From Methanogenium organophilum (GTDB lineage Archaea > Halobacteriota > Methanomicrobia > Methanomicrobiales > Methanomicrobiaceae): DNA of 64,000 bases. Of the stretch, positions 1 to 8,924 are shown piece by piece. Numbering within the stretch: the first letter of the stretch is position 1; each line of letters begins with the position of its first letter. A program made the translations under genes and the position numbers. A model generated the notes under the pieces. It did no database searches and had not been told where the DNA came from. It worked only from the letters and a program-made list of their open reading frames with translations. The stretch spans positions 2,108,001 through 2,172,000 of the forward strand of contig NZ_CP113361.1 of NCBI RefSeq assembly GCF_026684035.1, in the 5' to 3' direction.

Positions 1-75
1 TCTGAGTTTGGCGGCATCATCTTCCGGGATTTCTTTTATATCATCAATTTTTGTAATATATCTGGGGTGTGTCAT
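1..75 (-). CDS. N-terminus of a KamA-like radical SAM aminomutase (partial)
   Basis: Only the first 25 codons lie in the window; the gene runs off the left edge. The ATG is at 75-73 and is preceded by a strong GAGGTGA ribosome binding site four bases upstream. The visible residues begin MTHPRYITKIDDIKEIPEDD, which resembles the start of lysine or glutamate 2,3-aminomutase-like (KamA) proteins. In methanogens such enzymes often make beta-lysine for the osmolyte N-epsilon-acetyl-beta-lysine. The identification rests on a short stretch and is tentative. Confidence 0.45.
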   Translation of the reverse strand, partial: MTHPRYITKIDDIKEIPEDDAAKLR

Positions 76-395
76 ATGTTCACCTCATTTTGCGGGACAA
101 GTGTCGACGTGGAATGGGAAGAGAAGATAGGCGTAGGAGATCCGGGAACCTGGCTTTCGAGTCGATGAACGTCGCTTCGCTATAATATATATTTCAATGA
201 ATGAGCTATTAAATCTATAGTACTTCGGTCCTGAATACATAATTGCGGGATTTTTTGTCATCTGATAAGGGAACATCTCTAAAAAATATGCCTGAATGCA
301 CGCCATCCGGGACTGTTCCTATTTCCCGCTTATAGTGCCAAATAATAGTTATGCATTTTGCATGTATGGGCTGATTTCGATAAGCCCTTTGGCTG
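76..395. other. Intergenic region with a probable promoter for the left-edge gene
   Basis: No credible gene is seen here. On the minus strand an AT-rich TATA-like stretch (ATATATATT) lies near 185-195, about 110 bases ahead of the start at 75. This would give a 5' leader of roughly 85 bases, longer than usual in this window. I do not recognise a riboswitch in it. Confidence 0.4.
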
Positions 396-2153
396 TTAGC
401 GGTAAAAGCGTACCGGATCGGTTTCAATATCGATGATCGTCGGGCGAGTGGAGTTAATTGCCCCGGAAACTGCTGTTCTAAGCATTTCGGGTTCTTCCAC
501 ATGAATACCAATGCCACCGCATGCTTCTGCGTATGCAGCAAAATCCGGATTGTGGAGGTCTGTTGCATAATTTGGATACTGCTCCATCATCTGTTCAACC
601 TGTATCATCCCCAGTTCATGGTTATTCAGAATAATAACCACTATGGGGAGATGGTATTTCACTGCGGTGACAAAATCGCCCATTGCCATTGAAAATCCTC
701 CGTCACCGGTGATGCAAAAGACCGCCTTGTCGGGATAGGCGAGTTTTGCTGCAATCGCACCCGGAAGACCAAATCCCATGGTCGCAAGGTATCCTGACAT
801 GGCAAAGCGCTGCCGTTTCATCCGGAAATTTCTGCCAAACCACCATTGGTTCTCCCCGACATCAAGGGATATGACGGCATCTTCCGGGATGACCTCAGAG
901 AGTACTTTCATAATAAACGGCGGTCGGATGGGTTTTTTAGTGGCATCCGCCTCGGTATCCCGGATCGCGTACCACTCCCGTTTCCGGGATGCGATTTTTT
1001 CTTTTGTGTGGTCTGTGCTGCGTTTCTTCAGGAGAGGGAGGAGTGCAGCGAGAACCTGATGTATGTCTCCCCAGAGTGGTGTGGTTTCCGGGGATACGCC
1101 CAGTTTCACGGGGTCAATATCCACCTGGATGATGGGTTTTGTCAATGGTACGTTAGTATATTTGGAAAATCCGACACCAAGGGTGATGATGAGATCCGCT
1201 TCATTCACCCATTCACGGGCGGCGGGCGACCCCACATTGCCAAGTATGCCCAGATTCCAGGGGTGGGTGTCTGGTAAGAGCCCTTTTGCACGGAAGGTAG
1301 TGATTATGGGTGCACTGCACGTCTCTGCGAATACGGCAACATCATCCGCATATTCATATGCCCCCCATCCTGCAATGACGACCGGATTTTCTGCACCTTC
1401 AATGATCGCTGCAGCCTTTGTGATGATCTCTCTCTCCGGAAGTATTGATGCTTCACTGCACCGCTCTTTTTTGATATTTTTCGCTTCAAGCGGTAATTTC
1501 TGGATGTTGTTTGGTACTGAGAGCTGGGCAACACCATGCCGGAGTTTTGCGTATTTCAGGGCGCGGGTGAGGAGGAGGATGGTCTTATCCCGGTCATAGA
1601 TTGTGTTGTTGTATACAGAGACGGGCCGGAAGAATGCGTCCTGATCGATCTCCTGAATACCACCCGGACCGGAATACTGAGCTTCAACCTGACCATTAAT
1701 GCAAATGAGAGATGCATGGTCTTCCTTTGCATCATAGAGTCCTGTGGCGCAGTTTGTTGCACCCGGTCCCGCGATAGTGAGGCAGGCGGCAATATTGCCT
1801 GTCAGTTTGTTATAGGCAGATGCGGCCATGGCCGCGTTCTCCTCATGGCGGACAACGATATAGCGTACATCGTCATTTTTTCTGACTGCATCAACAAGGC
1901 CAAGAGATGAGGTGCCCGGAAGACCAAAGATCAGATTCACCCCCCATGCAGCGAGTTCTGCGATGATTACATCTGAGACGGTTTCACTGGCAGATGCATG
2001 GATGTCAGTCTCGCGAATCTCTTTAAACGCATCTTTCCCTGCGTTGCATACGGGGCATCTCCATGTATCGGGAAGCTCCTGAAACGGTGTTGCGGTTGAC
2101 GGCTCTGATTCAGTATAGATATATCCACAGATCGTACATTTCCATGATGCCAT
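396..2153 (-). CDS. Rubredoxin domain fused to a ThDP-dependent enzyme (acetolactate synthase / pyruvate oxidase family)
   Basis: The 585-residue protein starts at ATG 2153; the reading frame extends further upstream, but only from here does it match a known domain. Residues 1-45 are a rubredoxin with Cys6, Cys9, Cys33 and Cys36. The gap between the Cys pairs is about six residues shorter than in standard rubredoxins, as in short Desulfovibrio-type rubredoxins. Residues 55-585 have the three-domain ThDP fold: the catalytic glutamate (Glu104 in RHEENAAMAA), the central nucleotide-binding-like domain, and the ThDP/Mg motif GDGGF at 483 with NN at 510-511. The family decarboxylates 2-oxo acids or makes acetolactate. 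The substrate cannot be told. The fused rubredoxin suggests electron transfer, favouring an oxidase-like over an acetolactate-synthase role (inference). It stands alone in transcription. Confidence 0.85.
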   Translation of the reverse strand: MASWKCTICGYIYTESEPSTATPFQELPDTWRCPVCNAGKDAFKEIRETDIHASASETVSDVIIAELAAWGVNLIFGLPGTSSLGLVDAVRKNDDVRYIVVRHEENAAMAASAYNKLTGNIAACLTIAGPGATNCATGLYDAKEDHASLICINGQVEAQYSGPGGIQEIDQDAFFRPVSVYNNTIYDRDKTILLLTRALKYAKLRHGVAQLSVPNNIQKLPLEAKNIKKERCSEASILPEREIITKAAAIIEGAENPVVIAGWGAYEYADDVAVFAETCSAPIITTFRAKGLLPDTHPWNLGILGNVGSPAAREWVNEADLIITLGVGFSKYTNVPLTKPIIQVDIDPVKLGVSPETTPLWGDIHQVLAALLPLLKKRSTDHTKEKIASRKREWYAIRDTEADATKKPIRPPFIMKVLSEVIPEDAVISLDVGENQWWFGRNFRMKRQRFAMSGYLATMGFGLPGAIAAKLAYPDKAVFCITGDGGFSMAMGDFVTAVKYHLPIVVIILNNHELGMIQVEQMMEQYPNYATDLHNPDFAAYAEACGGIGIHVEEPEMLRTAVSGAINSTRPTIIDIETDPVRFYR

Positions 2154-2241
2154 TTGCGTTTTCCCCCGGCGGTATGCCAACGTACTGTTTCCGGAGGAAT
2201 AAAAAGGAAACGGTCCGGATGAAAATGACAGTCCCGGACGA

Positions 2242-2550
2242 CTAATCGGTAATATATGACTCTGTTTCCAGCATGAGATTTCCAAATATGATTTTTTCCA
2301 GCGTCTGGGATACGTATTTTATCCTCTGCATTTCATCGCTGTCTTCATACCGGTGAATATCCGCATACACCTGCAGACGCACGAGAGCGAACCGGAAATG
2401 GTCCAGATCTTGTCCTTCCAGTCCAATGGCTTTGAGGTATATGGGTTCAATGGACTGGGGGAGCAGTTCAATCGTTTCAAGCGAGGGGATGAGCAGCTGG
2501 TATATATCAAGTATATCTCCTCCCCCGGAAAGGATCCTGAGATAATCCAT
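2242..2550 (-). CDS. Small hypothetical protein, 102 aa
   Basis: I do not recognise the family. The product is acidic and probably helical, without membrane segments, cysteines or signal peptide. It lies between the rubredoxin fusion gene and the mrp-like gene on the same strand, 88 bases ahead of the former and 94 bases after the latter. The start ATG at 2550 lacks a clear ribosome binding site. It is not overlapped by a better candidate and has ordinary codon usage, so it is probably real. Confidence 0.55.
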   Translation of the reverse strand: MDYLRILSGGGDILDIYQLLIPSLETIELLPQSIEPIYLKAIGLEGQDLDHFRFALVRLQVYADIHRYEDSDEMQRIKYVSQTLEKIIFGNLMLETESYITD

Positions 2551-2644
2551 GGACTACTATACCTCTGTTCACGGTGTTATTGATTCTGGTTGTGTTATGA
2601 GGAGGTATCCACAATGGATGTCCGGGAAGATGGAAAAATAGGTG

Positions 2645-3541
2645 TTATTGTTTAATTTGTTTGAGGATATTGTCCATCACTGCATCAACCTTTTCCCATG
2701 TTGCCTGATGCTGGTCATCCCCTGATTTTCTGACGACAAACGGTCTGCCTTCATCGCCTGCTTTGCGCATCTCCGGGTCAAGAGGGATTGAACCGAGGTA
2801 TGGGACGTTGAGATCCTCTGCGGCTTTCTTTCCGCCTCCCTTTCCGAAGAGATCGATTTCGTCCCCACAGTGTGGACAGATCATCCCGCTCATATTTTCA
2901 ATGATGCCGATAACGGGCAGGTCGAGCTGTTCAACGAATTTGACTGCCTTTGTTGAGTCGAGCACAGCGACATCCTGAGGGGTAGTGACAATTACCGCGC
3001 CGTCAATGTTGGGTGCGAGCTGACAGATCGCAAGTGCTTCGTCCCCGGTGCCGGGCGGGAGGTCAACAATGAGATATTCCATATCTCCCCAGTTTACATC
3101 TTCGAGGAACTGCTTGATTGCGGTGAATTTCATGGGTCCGCGCCAGACAACCGGGCTGGATGTATCCGGAAGGAGGAAGGCCATGGAAACGACACCCAGC
3201 TTTCCGGTGAGACGGACCGGTTCGATAGTCTTTCCGTCACGTGATTCAAGGCGCCTGTCTTCAACACCCAGCATCTTGGGGATGTTCGGTCCATGAATAT
3301 CAAGATCAACGATTCCCGTGTCGTATCCCTTGTTGGCAAGGGACATTGCGAGATTTGTTGCGACCGTACTCTTCCCGACGCCTCCCTTTCCGGAGAGAAC
3401 GAGGATGATGTGCTTTACGCTGATGTCTACCTTCTCAATTCCGCTGGATTTCTTATTTGGGTCTGTACAGCTGGATGAGCTCGCACATGATGAACAGTTT
3501 CCATCACATGCCTGTTGTGAATTTTCAGTATTTTCTGCCAT
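2645..3541 (-). CDS. Mrp/Nbp35 family Fe-S cluster carrier ATPase
   Basis: This 298-residue P-loop ATPase belongs to the Mrp/ApbC/Nbp35 family, which binds a [4Fe-4S] cluster at the dimer interface and passes it to apoproteins in the cytoplasm. The deviant Walker A GKGGVGKST is at 51-59, and the conserved CPHC pair that holds the bridging cluster is at 222 and 225. An N-terminal Cys-rich stretch (Cys12, 16, 19, 25) resembles the extra cluster site of eukaryotic Nbp35, so this is the long form. The start ATG at 3541 has an AGGAG site six bases upstream, and a TATA-like CATATATAG lies near 3608-3616. Confidence 0.93.
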   Translation of the reverse strand: MAENTENSQQACDGNCSSCASSSSCTDPNKKSSGIEKVDISVKHIILVLSGKGGVGKSTVATNLAMSLANKGYDTGIVDLDIHGPNIPKMLGVEDRRLESRDGKTIEPVRLTGKLGVVSMAFLLPDTSSPVVWRGPMKFTAIKQFLEDVNWGDMEYLIVDLPPGTGDEALAICQLAPNIDGAVIVTTPQDVAVLDSTKAVKFVEQLDLPVIGIIENMSGMICPHCGDEIDLFGKGGGKKAAEDLNVPYLGSIPLDPEMRKAGDEGRPFVVRKSGDDQHQATWEKVDAVMDNILKQIKQ

Positions 3542-3740
3542 TATGTTCTCCTACTGTATCTCTTTTAAGGAACTATGATGAATTTCTCTCATTCGTCCTG
3601 CATAAATCTATATATGTTTTCAACATGCTGGCGGATATATTTGCCCATTTCAGCGGGAACAGATGAGAATGAAATGAACGGTTCCAATTCTGTATGATGA
3701 ACCGGTGCTGTGATTTTCATGGTGCGTGATGGTTCCGGTG

Positions 3741-4619
3741 TCATTCGGTGTCATCGGGGGATGGATTTTTGATGGTATCAAAGCTGATAAGGGGTTTAAT
3801 ATCGAGGACCGGTGTATTGTTGATTGCGTCCAGCCCACGGACGGTTAACACCGGGCCACGGGTGCTCACCAGATCAACTGTTTCAAGGGCGATCGGGTTG
3901 GGTCGTCCCGGTGACCGGATGGCAAAGACTCCCCGTTCTTCTTTTTGTCCGGGTGGCGTTGCCCTAAGGAGTGTACGCTCCGCCTTGTTAAACCAGCAGA
4001 GCACCACGAGGTGGGTGCAGTCCTCAATTTTGTAGAGTGCATCTTCGTATTCCGGGAAAATGTGAATCTCTGCAATCTGGTCAGACAGCCGTCCCTGCCG
4101 GGGTGCTTCGCCGGGTGTGCGGTAGGATGATTTGACAACCCCTATGGGTCTGAGGGTGATCTCTTCTGCGGTGACTTGTTCTTCGGGTATGTCTTTTTTG
4201 CCCCCTTTTTTTACCCTGTCAAGTGTCTCGTTGCACATGCGGTCTGCGATACTGATGTTTCTGTCTGAACGCGGTACATTCTGAAAAGAAACGGAATCAA
4301 ATTTCCTGACGATTGTGTTTGCTTTTGTGTACAGGTGTCTCAAACAGCGGTCTCTGACCTTGTATTCCCCTCTCAGCTGGCGGATAATGAGCTGACTGTC
4401 AGAGTAAAGGGTGATGTCCCTGAATCCCTTGTCTGCTGCATCGGCCAGTGCGTGGATTACTGCGGCGTATTCTGCCTGATTATTTGTTGCAAATTCGCAG
4501 TATCCGGAATGTTTTCTTACAATAACGCTGTTTTGCAGGATGATGTAGGCCCACGCAGCATTTCCCGGGTTTCCCCGTGAGGCGCCGTCCGTATAGATTA
4601 TTGCAGAGGTTTCCTTCAT
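3741..4619 (-). CDS. RNase HI fused to a TrmO-type tRNA methyltransferase domain
   Basis: Residues 1-135 are a type 1 RNase H, which cuts the RNA strand of RNA-DNA hybrids. The four acidic catalytic residues are visible: Asp11 (YTDGAS), Glu50 (NNQAEY), Asp74 (YSDSQL) and Asp126 (IADRM). After a Lys/Glu-rich linker, residues from about 155 to 292 form a TsaA/TrmO domain. TrmO uses S-adenosylmethionine to N6-methylate t6A at position 37 of tRNA; GVFAIRSPGRPNPI is the family signature. Both active sites look intact. The promoter (AATTAAATATC near 4645-4655) sits about 30 bp before the ATG, so the mRNA is probably leaderless. The single open frame has no internal start that would separate the domains. 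Confidence 0.9.
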   Translation of the reverse strand: MKETSAIIYTDGASRGNPGNAAWAYIILQNSVIVRKHSGYCEFATNNQAEYAAVIHALADAADKGFRDITLYSDSQLIIRQLRGEYKVRDRCLRHLYTKANTIVRKFDSVSFQNVPRSDRNISIADRMCNETLDRVKKGGKKDIPEEQVTAEEITLRPIGVVKSSYRTPGEAPRQGRLSDQIAEIHIFPEYEDALYKIEDCTHLVVLCWFNKAERTLLRATPPGQKEERGVFAIRSPGRPNPIALETVDLVSTRGPVLTVRGLDAINNTPVLDIKPLISFDTIKNPSPDDTE

Positions 4620-4870
4620 ATCCAGAGGTATGGGTAACCAAGATATTTAATTCGATTATTGGAGCGGCGGGTTATCTGTTTTATCGTGTCAGATTTCTAT
4701 GCATATGAATTGAAAATAGTCTGCATTCCCTCTTCTCTCTCGAAAGGGGTCAGTATTCAATACTGTCTGATACATCATCCATCATGAATTCCGCATGTTC
4801 CCCTTCAGGCAAGGATTGTACCTGTGCAGAGAAATTCACATTCCTACGCCGTGAGGTGCACAAAAATTGG

Positions 4871-5185
4871 TTATTTTCTGAATTCTTTCTGTACACACCG
4901 GCAGATGTCACAAATTGTAACACTTCTGTCACCATTCACCAGTGACTGTGTCCATTGCTCGATGACTTCATCGAGTTCCTGGGATATCTCGATCGCTTTG
5001 CATCCCCGTTTTCTACTGACATACTGTGATACGGCAGCCGGGGTCAGACCCATATATATTGCTACCCGTTTCTGGGTAATTCCTTTTTGCATGATCATTC
5101 TGGAGACCACTTCTGCCCGTATCTGAGGGAGATACTGACGTACCATCTCATCGCAGATCATGATGTCGCAGAACGGGTGCTTCAT
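4871..5185 (-). CDS. XRE-like HTH transcriptional regulator of the COG2522 type
   Basis: The 104-residue protein has a helix-turn-helix at about residues 33-60 (ITQKRVAIYMGLTPAAVSQY), followed by a short helix and a C-terminal CDICRC motif that could bind metal. This arrangement is typical of small archaeal regulators of the COG2522 group. Its ATG at 5185 overlaps the stop of the upstream regulator by four bases (ATGA), so the two are translationally coupled. It probably shares the upstream double operator. The effector and targets are unknown. Confidence 0.8.
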   Translation of the reverse strand: MKHPFCDIMICDEMVRQYLPQIRAEVVSRMIMQKGITQKRVAIYMGLTPAAVSQYVSRKRGCKAIEISQELDEVIEQWTQSLVNGDRSVTICDICRCVQKEFRK

Positions 5186-5448
5186 GCTGTTGCCTTCGGG
5201 GCTTCATCGGAACTGAGGACGTCCTTTGTCTGATACAGGACCTGACGGGCGTCACGGAAGTTGAATTTCTCTATGATGAGTCCATTCTCCTTGAGTTTCT
5301 TTATTGCATAGCGGACCGTACGCGGTGAAATCTCAATTTCCTGGGTTACCTGCTTGAATGTCCTTGGCTCTCCATCCTTTAGGAGGGTTAACACCCGCTG
5401 GGATGAGGGGGGTAGCCGTACTTTGTTAACGCTGTTAACGGCTGGCAT
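5182..5448 (-). CDS. Winged-helix transcriptional regulator, 88 aa
   Basis: A compact winged HTH spans about residues 13-70 (PSSQRVLTLLKDGEPRTFKQ, then ISPRTVRYAIKKLKENGLI), of the MarR/ArsR-like kind common in archaea. The start ATG is at 5448. A TATA box lies at 5472-5479, so transcription should begin within a few bases of the start codon and the mRNA is probably leaderless. Two GTTAACGCTGTTAAC-like sites flank the start, one inside codons 4-8 and one between the TATA box and the start. This predicts autorepression (inference). Confidence 0.82.
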   Translation of the reverse strand: MPAVNSVNKVRLPPSSQRVLTLLKDGEPRTFKQVTQEIEISPRTVRYAIKKLKENGLIIEKFNFRDARQVLYQTKDVLSSDEAPKATA

Positions 5449-5471
5449 ACTCTTTAATTAACGCTGTTAAC
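5425..5471. promoter_or_regulatory. Double operator of the HTH regulator pair
   Basis: GTTAACGCTGTTAAC at 5425-5439 and ATTAACGCTGTTAAC at 5457-5471 are two near-identical 15-bp sites. Each consists of two palindromic GTTAAC boxes separated by GCT. They are 32 bp apart, about three helical turns, so two dimers could bind the same face of the DNA. One lies within the start of the regulator gene and the other abuts its TATA box. Confidence 0.7.
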
Positions 5472-5479
5472 ATATATAC
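5472..5479 (-). promoter_or_regulatory. TATA box of the regulator pair
   Basis: ATATATGT-like sequence on the minus strand, centred about 27 bp upstream of the ATG at 5448. It directly abuts the upstream operator copy, so a bound repressor would be expected to block TBP or polymerase. Confidence 0.55.
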
Positions 5480-5845
5480 TTGTCGTGTTACGATGTGACA
5501 CGGACGGTGCTATCCTATTGACGGCTGAGGCAATGGTGACGGAAAACCTGAACGTTCACAGGCAATTATAGGATTGTGTGGGATCTCTGGCCCGACAGAG
5601 GTATACAGGAAAAAGGGTTTCAGCCATCCGCTGTTCTCTCTCCACTGGTTGATCGTAATCCGGTTTTAGAATTTCAATTAAATGCGAATCAGATATTTAA
5701 TACTTGTTGAGTTTTACCGGAGTCATCTCTCAGGAAATTCCTTTCCTGAGTATCAATAGATTTTTTTGGTGATTGCCATGGTGCCTACCCGAAGATCCAT
5801 CAATCATTTAAAATGGAATTTCTCTCAATAAGGGTTCGATGCGGA
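5480..5845. other. Divergent intergenic region before the manC-like gene
   Basis: No gene is seen. A further imperfect inverted repeat (CGTGT...ACACG) lies near 5484-5502 beside the regulator promoter. A TATA-like CATTTAAAAT at about 5804-5813 lies 30-40 bp before the ATG at 5846 and probably drives the guanylyltransferase gene. The frame is open back to an ATG at 5813, but that codon overlaps this box, which is why the later start is preferred. Confidence 0.45.
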
Positions 5846-7198
5846 ATGAAAACTCTCATCCTTGCAGGTGGTTCCGGCACCAGGCTCTTCCCTCTAAGCC
5901 GGATCTGCTACCCAAAACAGTTTATCCCCCTCATTGACGCTGAATCCCTCTTTCAGAAATCAGTGAGGCGGGCCCTTCTCTTTTCTGAACCTGATGAAAT
6001 AACAATCGTAACGAATGAGCTACATAGATTCCTTGTGGCGGATCAGCTCGAGGAGATGCATGTTCACTGTCCGATCCTCTCTGAACCGCAGGGGAAAAAC
6101 ACGCTCCCTGCCATTACCTATGGGATTTCTGCCATTCTGAAAGAAGATCCGGACGCACGGGTGGCAGTCATCTCATCGGACCAGTTGATCACACCTGACG
6201 AAACATACAAATCTGCATTTATGGCAGCAGAACAACTCGCAGAGAAGTATCTGGTCGCCTTTGGCATTACACCGGATTCACCCCACACGGGGTATGGCTA
6301 TATCCGGCCTGGTGCACCTCTCGACGGAGGATATACTGTGGAAGCTTTTGTTGAAAAGCCGGACCAACAAACAGCGGAGTCCTATCTGCGTGACGGTTAC
6401 CTGTGGAATGCCGGGATGTTTCTCTTTTCTGCCACCCTCTTCATGGACGAGTGCAGAAAACATGCCCCGGAGGTGGCAGAGGCGTTCACCCTTTCCAGAG
6501 ACGAGGCGTTTCAAAAGACACCGAAAATCTCCGTTGATTACGGGATTATGGAAAAGACGGATAAGGCTGCGGTGGTCCCGCTTTCTGTTCCCTGGAGTGA
6601 TGTCGGCAGTTTTGAAGCACTTTATTCTGTCCATTCCAAGGGTGAGAACGGAAATGCCGTTCGTGGTGAATACTTGGGTATGGAGAGCCAGAACAACCTT
6701 GTGATCTCAGACCGGCTTGTCGCAACCATTGGGATCCGGGATTGTGCAATCATCGACTCCCCGGATGCCCTTCTTGTCTGTCCCCGTTCTGAGTCGCAGA
6801 GAGTCGGGGAAATAACGGGGCTCCTCACGGAGAGAGGGGATGAACGCTGTGAAGTCCATACAACCGTACACCGGCCCTGGGGGACATATACCGTTCTCCA
6901 GCGGGGGGATACGTTCCAGATCAAACGCATAACGGTCATGCCGGGACGCCGCATCAGTCTCCAGCTGCATCACCACCGGAGTGAACACTGGGTCGTTGTC
7001 AAGGGAACGGCCCTCGTGGCAAACAACGGCAATGAATTCTTTGTCCGGCCGGGGGAGAGCACCTTTGTCCCCGCAGGCATCAAACATCGCTTAAAGAATC
7101 CGGGCCTTATCCCGCTAGACGTGATTGAGGTGCAGAACGGAGAGTATGTGGGTGAGGACGATATCGTGCGGTTTGATGATGATTTTGAGCGGGAATAA
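5846..7198 (+). CDS. manC: Bifunctional mannose-1-phosphate guanylyltransferase / mannose-6-phosphate isomerase
   Basis: The 450-residue protein has the two domains of type II phosphomannose enzymes. The N-terminal nucleotidyltransferase begins MKTLILAGGSGTRLFPLSR with the PKQF motif at about 25 and makes GDP-mannose from mannose-1-P and GTP. The C-terminal cupin (about 330-450, QLHHHRSEHW and PAGIKH) isomerises fructose-6-P to mannose-6-P. Length is close to the family's usual 460-480. It supplies mannose donors to the glycan cluster that follows. The downstream ruvB gene is convergent, so it is a single-gene transcript. Confidence 0.92.
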   Translation: MKTLILAGGSGTRLFPLSRICYPKQFIPLIDAESLFQKSVRRALLFSEPDEITIVTNELHRFLVADQLEEMHVHCPILSEPQGKNTLPAITYGISAILKEDPDARVAVISSDQLITPDETYKSAFMAAEQLAEKYLVAFGITPDSPHTGYGYIRPGAPLDGGYTVEAFVEKPDQQTAESYLRDGYLWNAGMFLFSATLFMDECRKHAPEVAEAFTLSRDEAFQKTPKISVDYGIMEKTDKAAVVPLSVPWSDVGSFEALYSVHSKGENGNAVRGEYLGMESQNNLVISDRLVATIGIRDCAIIDSPDALLVCPRSESQRVGEITGLLTERGDERCEVHTTVHRPWGTYTVLQRGDTFQIKRITVMPGRRISLQLHHHRSEHWVVVKGTALVANNGNEFFVRPGESTFVPAGIKHRLKNPGLIPLDVIEVQNGEYVGEDDIVRFDDDFERE

Positions 7199-7295
7199 AT
7201 CCCCTGTTTTCATATTTTTTATGACAGCCGGTCTGAACAAAAAATAGTTATAGTAGGGATCGCATCCGTTGGGCTTCAGCAGCAGTCCTATCATG

Positions 7296-8333
7296 TCAGA
7301 GTGTGGATTGTCCGGGGTCATTGCCCGCACCCCTGCTTACCCCAATATGCCTTCGGCCCGCATCTGTAATCTCCCTTCCCTGCGGTGTCCGTTTGATAAA
7401 ACCAATCTGGATCAGGTACGGTTCATAGACCTCTTCGATTGTCCGCACCTCTTCACCAATCGCGATCGCAATTGTCTTGACCCCTACCGGGCCGCCGCCA
7501 AAGTCATGCGCAACGACCGAGAGAATCCTCCGGTCGACGTTGTCAAGGCCCAGGGAGTCGATGCCGAGCATGGAAAGCGCGAGGTCTGCCGTTTGTTCGT
7601 CGATGGTGCCGTCCTTTCGGACCAGAGCGAAATCGCGGACCCGCCGGAGCAGACGGTTTGCGATGCGTGGTGTCCCGCGGCTTCGCGCTGCAATCTCCTG
7701 TGCGCCGTCTATGGTGATCTCTGTCTGCATGATTGCAGCGCTGCGCAGTACAATTTTTACGAGATCGGCAACGTCGTAGAGGGTGAGGCGGAATATAAAG
7801 CCAAAGCGGTCTCGCAGGGGGGATCCTAAGAGCCCGACCTTTGTTGTCGCACCGACGAGGGTAAACTCCTCCAAAGGAAGCTGCACCGAGCGTGCTCCGG
7901 GCCCTTCGCCGATCATCACGTCAATACAGGCGTCTTCCATTGCCGGGTAGAGGATCTCCTCGACCACCGGGTTTAACCGGTGAATTTCATCGATGAAGAG
8001 GACGTCACCCTGGGTGAGTGCGGTTAACTGGGCGGCAAGATCCCCGGGCTTGTCTAAGACCGGGCCGGTGGTGCTCCGGATGGAGACTCCCATCTCCCGG
8101 GCGACAATCTGGGCAAGTGTTGTCTTCCCAAGGCCGGGGGGCCCGGAAAAGAGGATGTGGTCGAGGGTCTCCCCCCGGGTCTTTGCGGCCGCGATGGCTA
8201 TCGCAAGGGTCTCTTTGATCTGCGCCTGACCGACAAACTCGTCGAAGTGTGCGGGTCGGATGGTGGCGTCGTCCGGTTCTTCTGCCAGACGTTCGGGTGA
8301 GGGAAGTCTCTCCTGCATGGAATTCTCTTTCAA
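7296..8333 (-). CDS. ruvB: Holliday junction branch migration ATPase RuvB
   Basis: This AAA+ motor forms hexamers that drive Holliday junction branch migration together with RuvA. Walker [10 protein letters not shown] and Walker [10 protein letters not shown] are intact, and the winged-helix C-terminal domain ([12 protein letters not shown]) is present. The length of 345 residues is normal. The start ATG at 8333 lies five bases after the ruvA stop; a second in-frame ATG at 8318 is also possible. It is the last gene of a ruvC-ruvA-ruvB operon, the bacterial gene set. Confidence 0.96.
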   Translation of the reverse strand: MKENSMQERLPSPERLAEEPDDATIRPAHFDEFVGQAQIKETLAIAIAAAKTRGETLDHILFSGPPGLGKTTLAQIVAREMGVSIRSTTGPVLDKPGDLAAQLTALTQGDVLFIDEIHRLNPVVEEILYPAMEDACIDVMIGEGPGARSVQLPLEEFTLVGATTKVGLLGSPLRDRFGFIFRLTLYDVADLVKIVLRSAAIMQTEITIDGAQEIAARSRGTPRIANRLLRRVRDFALVRKDGTIDEQTADLALSMLGIDSLGLDNVDRRILSVVAHDFGGGPVGVKTIAIAIGEEVRTIEEVYEPYLIQIGFIKRTPQGREITDAGRRHIGVSRGAGNDPGQSTL

Positions 8334-8338
8334 TGATA

Positions 8339-8923
8339 TCAGTGCTCCCGGAGGCGGGCAAGGGCCGCACGGATCAGGTTCTGCACGGTCGGTTCGGGAA
8401 GTGGCTGGACCGCATCAACTGCTTCCTGTGCCTCCCGTGGGGAGAACCCGAGCGAGATGAGGGCACTCACCGCGTCGCCTGCCTCTGCTGTTCGTCTGGT
8501 GGCGGGGACGGTCGCGGTATGGTTCTTCATCTTGTCCTTGAGCTCGAGGATCAACCGTTTGGCACTCTTCTGCCCGATTCCTGATATTTTTGTGAGGACC
8601 TTTTCATCGTCATTCACGATTGCGATGGCAAAATCCGCCAGAGAGATCTGGGAGAGGATGTTCATCGCTATCTGCGGGCCAATTCCGGAGACGCTGATGA
8701 GTATACGGAAGAGGTCCAGTTCACTCTGGTGAAGAAACCCGTAGAGCTGAATGTCATCGTCCCGGACGGCCATATGGGTGTGCACTTTGATGAGACCTTC
8801 AGTCTCCCTGATACTCTGCAGTGCGGGCCCGGTGACCTGCACGCGGTAGCCGATACCGCCGACGTCAATTACCACCCACCGGTCACCGGTGGATGCCAGA
8901 ACTCCTGAGAGATGTGCTATCAT
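8339..8923 (-). CDS. ruvA: Holliday junction DNA-binding subunit RuvA
   Basis: The protein has 194 residues from ATG 8923. Domain I is an OB fold starting [11 protein letters not shown]. Domain II carries two helix-hairpin-helix motifs ([12 protein letters not shown] and [12 protein letters not shown]) that grip the junction. Domain III (about 145-194) is the short helical RuvB-contacting region. The open frame extends 18 codons upstream into ruvC, but MIAHLSG is the normal RuvA start. The gene starts two bases beyond the ruvC stop, indicating tight coupling. Confidence 0.95.
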   Translation of the reverse strand: MIAHLSGVLASTGDRWVVIDVGGIGYRVQVTGPALQSIRETEGLIKVHTHMAVRDDDIQLYGFLHQSELDLFRILISVSGIGPQIAMNILSQISLADFAIAIVNDDEKVLTKISGIGQKSAKRLILELKDKMKNHTATVPATRRTAEAGDAVSALISLGFSPREAQEAVDAVQPLPEPTVQNLIRAALARLREH

Positions 8924-8924
8924 A

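Noticed and set aside
4750-4935. A 61-codon minus-strand frame after the COG2522 regulator
   Set aside because: It overlaps the regulator's end in another frame, has no ribosome binding site and no protein-like features.
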